A stretch of 64,000 bases of DNA from Paractinoplanes pyxinae (GTDB taxonomy: Bacteria; Actinomycetota; Actinomycetes; Mycobacteriales; Micromonosporaceae), in NCBI RefSeq assembly GCF_026626335.1, contig NZ_JAPNTZ010000005.1, positions 248,001-312,000 of the forward strand. The letters are read 5' to 3'. A program made the translations under genes and the position numbers. Of this stretch, positions 60,830-64,000 are shown piece after piece (the stretch's first letter is position 1; each line of letters opens with the position of its first letter). Below the pieces are notes generated by a model. It worked only from the letters and a program-made list of their open reading frames with translations, ran no database searches and was not told where the DNA came from.

Positions 60830-61285
60830 TCAGGCCGTCCGTTCGGACAGCTCGAACATGTTGCCCCACGGGTCCCGGAAGAACGCGAGCCGCGCACTGA
60901 TGTCGTCGATCTCGAACGGCGGGTTCACCACGTCGACATTGCGCCGGCGCAGCTCGGCCAGCGTCTCGTCGACGCTGTCGACCGAGAGGCACACGTGGTT
61001 GAACCCCGGCGCGGCCAGGCTCGCGTCGACGTCGCCGTACACGGTCTGGGGTGCGGCCCCCGGCCCGGCCAGGATCTCGAGGTGGAAGTCGTCCTGGTTC
61101 GGAGGCATGACGTAGGCAAGGGTCAGCTTCCCGTAGGGCCAGGTCTGCAGCACGCGCCAGTCCATGGTGTCGACCCAGAAGGCGCGGGCCGCCTCGAAAT
61201 CGGGGTAGCGGATGGCCGCGTGGTGGCCGCGCATCGAGGCGAACGGCGAGGCGGCATCGGTGGGCGGAGTTTGCGGAAGTGGCAT
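60830..61285 (-). CDS. VOC/glyoxalase-family protein
   Basis: A 151-residue protein of the vicinal-oxygen-chelate superfamily: GHHAAIRYPDFEAARAFWVD (metal His), FHLEILAGPGAAPQTVYGD, NHVCLSVDSVDETLAELR (second His) and FRDPWGNMFELSE (Glu). It resembles lactoylglutathione-lyase and fosfomycin/bleomycin-resistance relatives, but the reaction is unknown. Divergent from the HTH regulator at 61407, which may control it. Confidence 0.88.
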   Translation of the reverse strand: MPLPQTPPTDAASPFASMRGHHAAIRYPDFEAARAFWVDTMDWRVLQTWPYGKLTLAYVMPPNQDDFHLEILAGPGAAPQTVYGDVDASLAAPGFNHVCLSVDSVDETLAELRRRNVDVVNPPFEIDDISARLAFFRDPWGNMFELSERTA

Positions 61286-61329
61286 GCCTTCGATGTCACC
61301 AGCGAGGCCGGACGGGCGGTAGGCACGAG

Positions 61330-61339
61330 CTGGTACCAG
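61330..61339. promoter_or_regulatory. 10-bp palindrome between VOC and HTH genes
   Basis: CTGGTACCAG is a perfect palindrome in the 121-bp divergent gap, 45 bases before the VOC start and 67 before the regulator start. It could be an operator of the regulator at 61407, but a single 10-bp palindrome is weak evidence. Confidence 0.35.
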
Positions 61340-61406
61340 TGATCATGGCTCTGGCCGTACCACCCAGGACCTTCAGCCGCCCGGCTTGCGCGGCCATACT
61401 GGCGGG

Positions 61407-62216
61407 ATGACCGGTGGCAGCCTGCGCGAGTTCCTGGCGTCGCGGCGGGCGGCGATCACCCCCGAAGAGGCGGGCCTGCCGGCTTCGTGCGAGGGGCGGC
61501 GCGTTCCCGGGCTGCGGCGCGAGGAAGTGGCGATCCTGGCCGGGGTCAGCGTCGACTACTACGTGAAGCTCGAACAGGGCCGGGCCACGAACGTCTCCGA
61601 CCAGGTGCTCGCCGCGGTCGAGCGGGCGTTGCGGCTCGACGAGCAGGAGAGGCGCCACCTGCGGTCATTGGTGCGCCCGGCCCGCGGGGGCGACCCGCAG
61701 TCGCAGTCGCGCGTCCGGCTGCCCGTCCAGTCGATGATCGACGCCCTGCCCGTGCCGGCGATCGTGCACGGCCCGCTGCTCGAGATCCTGGCCACCAACG
61801 CGGCCGCGCGGGAGCTCTTCCGGTTCGGCCCGGCCCGCAACCTCGTCCGGTGGATGTTCACCGACCCCGTCGCGCGGGTCGTCTACCTCGAGTGGGAGAA
61901 GCACGCGGCGCAGATGGTGGCGATCCTGCGCGCGGCCGAGAAGACCGAGACCTCGCGGCAGTTGGTGGACGACCTCACCGAGGCGTCGCCCGACTTCGCG
62001 CGGCACTGGGAGGACTACCGCCTCCACGAGCACACCCACGGCGTCAAGCGCTTCTTCCATGAGGCTCTGGGCGAGATCCGCGTGAACTACGAGACGATGG
62101 CCCTCACGGCGGACAGCGGCCAGACGGTGATCATCTACTCGGCCGACCCCGGCTCTCCCTCGGCTGAGAAACTGCAGAACCTGACTACGACACGACCGTA
62201 CGAACGAATCGCGTGA
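61407..62216 (+). CDS. HTH regulator with MmyB-like ligand domain
   Basis: A 269-residue XRE-family regulator: N-terminal HTH (VPGLRREEVAILAGVSVDYY, VKLEQGRATNVSDQVLAAVE) and a C-terminal MmyB-like PAS-type domain (SMIDALPVPAIVHGPLLEIL; NLVRWMFTDPVARVVYLEWE) that binds small ligands such as fatty acids. ATG 61407 is preferred to 61386. Actinomycetes carry many of these next to dehydrogenase or VOC genes; the target here is probably the divergent VOC gene. Its end overlaps the next gene by 32 bp, tail to tail. Confidence 0.9.
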   Translation: MTGGSLREFLASRRAAITPEEAGLPASCEGRRVPGLRREEVAILAGVSVDYYVKLEQGRATNVSDQVLAAVERALRLDEQERRHLRSLVRPARGGDPQSQSRVRLPVQSMIDALPVPAIVHGPLLEILATNAAARELFRFGPARNLVRWMFTDPVARVVYLEWEKHAAQMVAILRAAEKTETSRQLVDDLTEASPDFARHWEDYRLHEHTHGVKRFFHEALGEIRVNYETMALTADSGQTVIIYSADPGSPSAEKLQNLTTTRPYERIA

Positions 62217-62727
62217 CCTCGTCGGCGGCGTTCACGTACGAGTACTTCTGGGCGCTTGAATAGACGGCGTAGTCACCCGCCTCGAGCGTCGTCGGCCCCT
62301 CGGCCCGCTCGATGCGCAGCCGCCCCTCGGTGACGACGACCATCTCGTGCCAGCCGGCCGGGTCGGGCTCGGCGTCGTAGCGGTCGCCGGCGGCCAGCGT
62401 CCATGACCACAGCTGGGCCTCGCGGCGGGCGGGCGCGCTGCCGAGCAGGACGGCCTCGCTGCCCGGCCGGCCGCGCCAGGCGAGCTCGTCGATGGCCCGG
62501 GTGGAGGCGGTGGGCGCGCTGACCAGCTCGACGAAGCTCGCCCCGAGCGCGCCGGCCAGGCGGTCGAGCCCGGAGAGGCTGATGTTGGCCTCGCCCGCCT
62601 CGAGGTTGATGATCGTCCGGCGGCTGACCCCGGACGCCACGGCCAGAGCGCTCTGGCTCATCCCCTTGTCCTGACGGAACCGCCGCAGGTTGTCGCCGAC
62701 GTGGGCCAGCACACCATCCCCTTGCAT
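62185..62727 (-). CDS. XRE-cupin transcriptional regulator
   Basis: A 180-residue regulator: XRE HTH (RRFRQDKGMSQSALAVASGV, SRRTIINLEAGEANIS) followed by a cupin domain (AEPDPAGWHEMVVVTEGRLR; EAGDYAVYSSAQKYSYVNA). ATG 62727 is chosen because the in-frame earlier start lies in the EamA gene. A TAGGAT hexamer lies 7 bases before the ATG on its strand, so the transcript may be leaderless. Divergent from the EamA transporter, which it probably controls. Confidence 0.9.
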   Translation of the reverse strand: MQGDGVLAHVGDNLRRFRQDKGMSQSALAVASGVSRRTIINLEAGEANISLSGLDRLAGALGASFVELVSAPTASTRAIDELAWRGRPGSEAVLLGSAPARREAQLWSWTLAAGDRYDAEPDPAGWHEMVVVTEGRLRIERAEGPTTLEAGDYAVYSSAQKYSYVNAADEVTRFVRTVVS

Positions 62728-62749
62728 GTGCAGAATCCTACACCTAGCG

Positions 62750-62767
62750 TGTGCAGTATGTTGCACA
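62750..62767. promoter_or_regulatory. candidate operator overlapping the EamA start
   Basis: TGTGCAGTATGTTGCACA has TGTGCA/TGCACA arms with a 6-bp centre and contains the ATG of the transporter (62758). A related TGCATGTGCA lies at 62723-62732 over the regulator's start. Binding by the XRE-cupin protein at both would block both divergent genes. Confidence 0.5.
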
Positions 62768-63660
62768 TCCGCCGCCAGGAGTTAGCCCTCATCGCCATCA
62801 CCGTGCTGTGGGGCGCCACGTTCCTGATCGTTCACGAGGCTGTGCGGTACAGCGGCCCGCTGTTCTTCGTCGGCGTCCGCTTCCTGACCGCCGGCCTGAT
62901 CGCCGTGCTCGTCTTCCGCCGCGCCCTGTCCGGCCTGAACCGCCGTGAACTGATCGCGGGCTCGGCCATCGGGGTGTCGGTCTTCCTGGGGTACGGGTTG
63001 CAGACCATCGGCCTGCAGTCGGTGAGCAGCAGCACGTCGGCCTTCCTGACCGCCCTGTACGTGCCGATCGTGCCGCTGCTGCAGTGGGCCGTGTTCCGGC
63101 GCGCACCCCGGCTCGCCGCGCTGGCCGGGATCGGACTGGCCTTCGCCGGGCTGGTGCTGCTGGCCGGCCCCGGCGCGACCGGCCTCACCCTGAACACCGG
63201 CGAGGTGCTGACCCTGATCAGCGCCGTCGCCATCGCGGCCGAGATCCTGCTCATCGGCCACTACGCCGGCCGCGTCCACCTGGGCCGGGTCACCGTCGTC
63301 CAGCTGCTGGTGGCCGGCGCCCTGTCCCTGGCCGCGATGCCGGTGGCGGGCGAGTCCGTCCCGTCGTTCTCGTGGGTCTGGCTGACCGCCGCCGTGGGCC
63401 TGGGCGCCGCCAGCTACGTGATCCAGCTGGTCATGAACTGGGCCCAGAACTCCGTCTCCCCCACCCGGGCCGCCGTCATCTACGCCGGCGAGCCCGTCTG
63501 GGGCGGCGTGTTCGGCCGTCTCGCCGGCGACCGGCTGCCGCCGCTGGCCTTCGTCGGGGCCGCCCTGATCGTGGCCGGCGTCATCGTCAGCGAACTGCGC
63601 CCCCGCGATCGCCCCGCACCCCAGTCCGAGCCCGCCATACGCGAAGAATCGACGGTGTGA
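62758..63660 (+). CDS. EamA/DMT-family transporter
   Basis: A 300-residue metabolite exporter with ten predicted helices in two EamA halves (LALIAITVLWGATFLIVHEA; VEILLIGHYAGRV-like second half with GEPVWGGVFGRLAGDRLPPL). Such carriers export amino acids or other metabolites. ATG 62758 has no ribosome binding site but a -10-like TAGCGT just upstream, suggesting a leaderless mRNA. The frame continues upstream to 62701 over the divergent regulator. Regulated by the adjacent XRE-cupin protein. Confidence 0.9.
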   Translation: MLHIRRQELALIAITVLWGATFLIVHEAVRYSGPLFFVGVRFLTAGLIAVLVFRRALSGLNRRELIAGSAIGVSVFLGYGLQTIGLQSVSSSTSAFLTALYVPIVPLLQWAVFRRAPRLAALAGIGLAFAGLVLLAGPGATGLTLNTGEVLTLISAVAIAAEILLIGHYAGRVHLGRVTVVQLLVAGALSLAAMPVAGESVPSFSWVWLTAAVGLGAASYVIQLVMNWAQNSVSPTRAAVIYAGEPVWGGVFGRLAGDRLPPLAFVGAALIVAGVIVSELRPRDRPAPQSEPAIREESTV

Positions 63661-63798
63661 CACTGGGAGCGGCCCTTTCCCCGTCAACCACCGCACCGAT
63701 GTCGCGCCTCGGGCAAATGCCACTTGGGCCAGCGCCATGGTCGGCCGGGTGGCCGTGCTGTGGGCCACTCGCAACGTCGTGAGTCGGGAGAAGATGCG

Positions 63799-64000
63799 GT
63801 GAGCTTCGACGAGATCTTCGCCGGGAGCCGAGTCATGGCCATTCTGTGTGGCCTGCCGGCGCGTGAGACGGTGACCGTGGCCGGGGCCCTGTGGGACGCG
63901 GGCGTGACGGTCCTCGAGATCCCGATCGGCACGCCGGACGCGATCGCCTCGCTGCGCGCGGCAGCCGACGCTGCCTCCGAGCGCGGCCTGCGCGTCGGTG
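63799..64000 (+). CDS. KDPG/KHG aldolase-like gene, 5' part only
   Basis: GTG 63799 with GGGAGAAG upstream opens a frame running past the window end (67 codons visible). It encodes MSFDEIFAGSRVMAILCGLP, then ETVTVAGALWDAGVTVLEIP, matching the start of bifunctional 2-keto-3-deoxy-6-phosphogluconate/4-hydroxy-2-oxoglutarate aldolases (the V-x-E-I/V-P-I-G-T strand 2 motif). The catalytic Lys and Glu lie later, outside the window. It may begin a sugar-acid operon; 63661-63798 is its promoter region and shows no clear operator. Confidence 0.85.
   Translation, partial: MSFDEIFAGSRVMAILCGLPARETVTVAGALWDAGVTVLEIPIGTPDAIASLRAAADAASERGLRVG

Overview
The window is about 64 kb of very GC-rich actinobacterial DNA with strong G/C third-position bias, many GTG/TTG starts, ATGA/GTGA/TTGA gene overlaps and GGAGG-type ribosome binding sites. 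The mix of genes (several large PAS/CheB/hybrid sensor kinases, a LAL-type LuxR regulator, a Ser/Thr kinase, three LacI-family paralogues, DUF6082-type and WYL proteins) suggests a soil actinomycete, possibly of the Micromonosporaceae (Actinoplanes-like). That assignment is inference; there is no rRNA or housekeeping marker here. I saw no tRNA, rRNA, CRISPR array, transposase or prophage gene, so the window looks like chromosomal arm-type accessory DNA.

Layout. 0.1-6 kb: small hypothetical proteins, a LysE exporter with a divergent LysR regulator, a LacI-type sugar sensor lacking its DNA-binding domain, a squalene-cyclase-like protein and an epoxide hydrolase. 6.2-17.6 kb: an L-arabinose locus. 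One minus-strand operon of about 9 kb runs binding protein, ATPase, permease, permease, araB, araD, araA; the transporter half matches the YtfQ-YtfR-YtfT-YjfF furanose importer family in gene order and lengths. It is bounded by LacI-type operators upstream and a strong hairpin downstream, carries a hairpin after the binding-protein gene, and is divergent from two tandem LacI regulators. 17.9-20.8 kb: a NarL/DesK-type two-component pair divergent from a Tat-exported hydrolase, sharing a 10-bp inverted repeat. 20.8-30 kb: a mostly minus-strand run with a CheB-PAS-GAF-kinase-receiver-PAS protein, a TPR membrane protein, a degenerate M48-like peptidase, a LAL regulator and a TetR regulator with a palindromic operator next to a small membrane-protein gene interrupted by TGA.

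30.4-36 kb: a TauE/SafE transporter, an FAD monooxygenase with a divergent TetR and twin 15-bp operators, a CPBP protease and a lone cytochrome c oxidase subunit I. 36-44 kb: secreted proteins, a nucleotidyltransferase and two divergent multidomain hybrid kinases. 44-51 kb: a three-gene Ser/Thr kinase unit and a DctA dicarboxylate carrier beside its CitA/CitB-type two-component system. 51-64 kb: many small transcription units (MarR, APH-like kinase, cupin, PIG-L deacetylase, WYL regulator, DinB/VOC/methyltransferase cluster, M14 carboxypeptidase, histidine kinase, VOC protein, two HTH regulators, EamA exporter) and the start of a KDPG-aldolase-like gene cut by the window end.

The features most worth a second look are: 21-bp tandem repeats encoding 7-residue repeats in three unrelated genes (araB tail, TetR tail, Ser/Thr kinase linker); the in-frame TGA in an otherwise intact small gene; the HTH-less LacI paralogue and the orphan LacI-type operator around the arabinose locus; and an identical 12-mer upstream of two distant sensor kinase genes.
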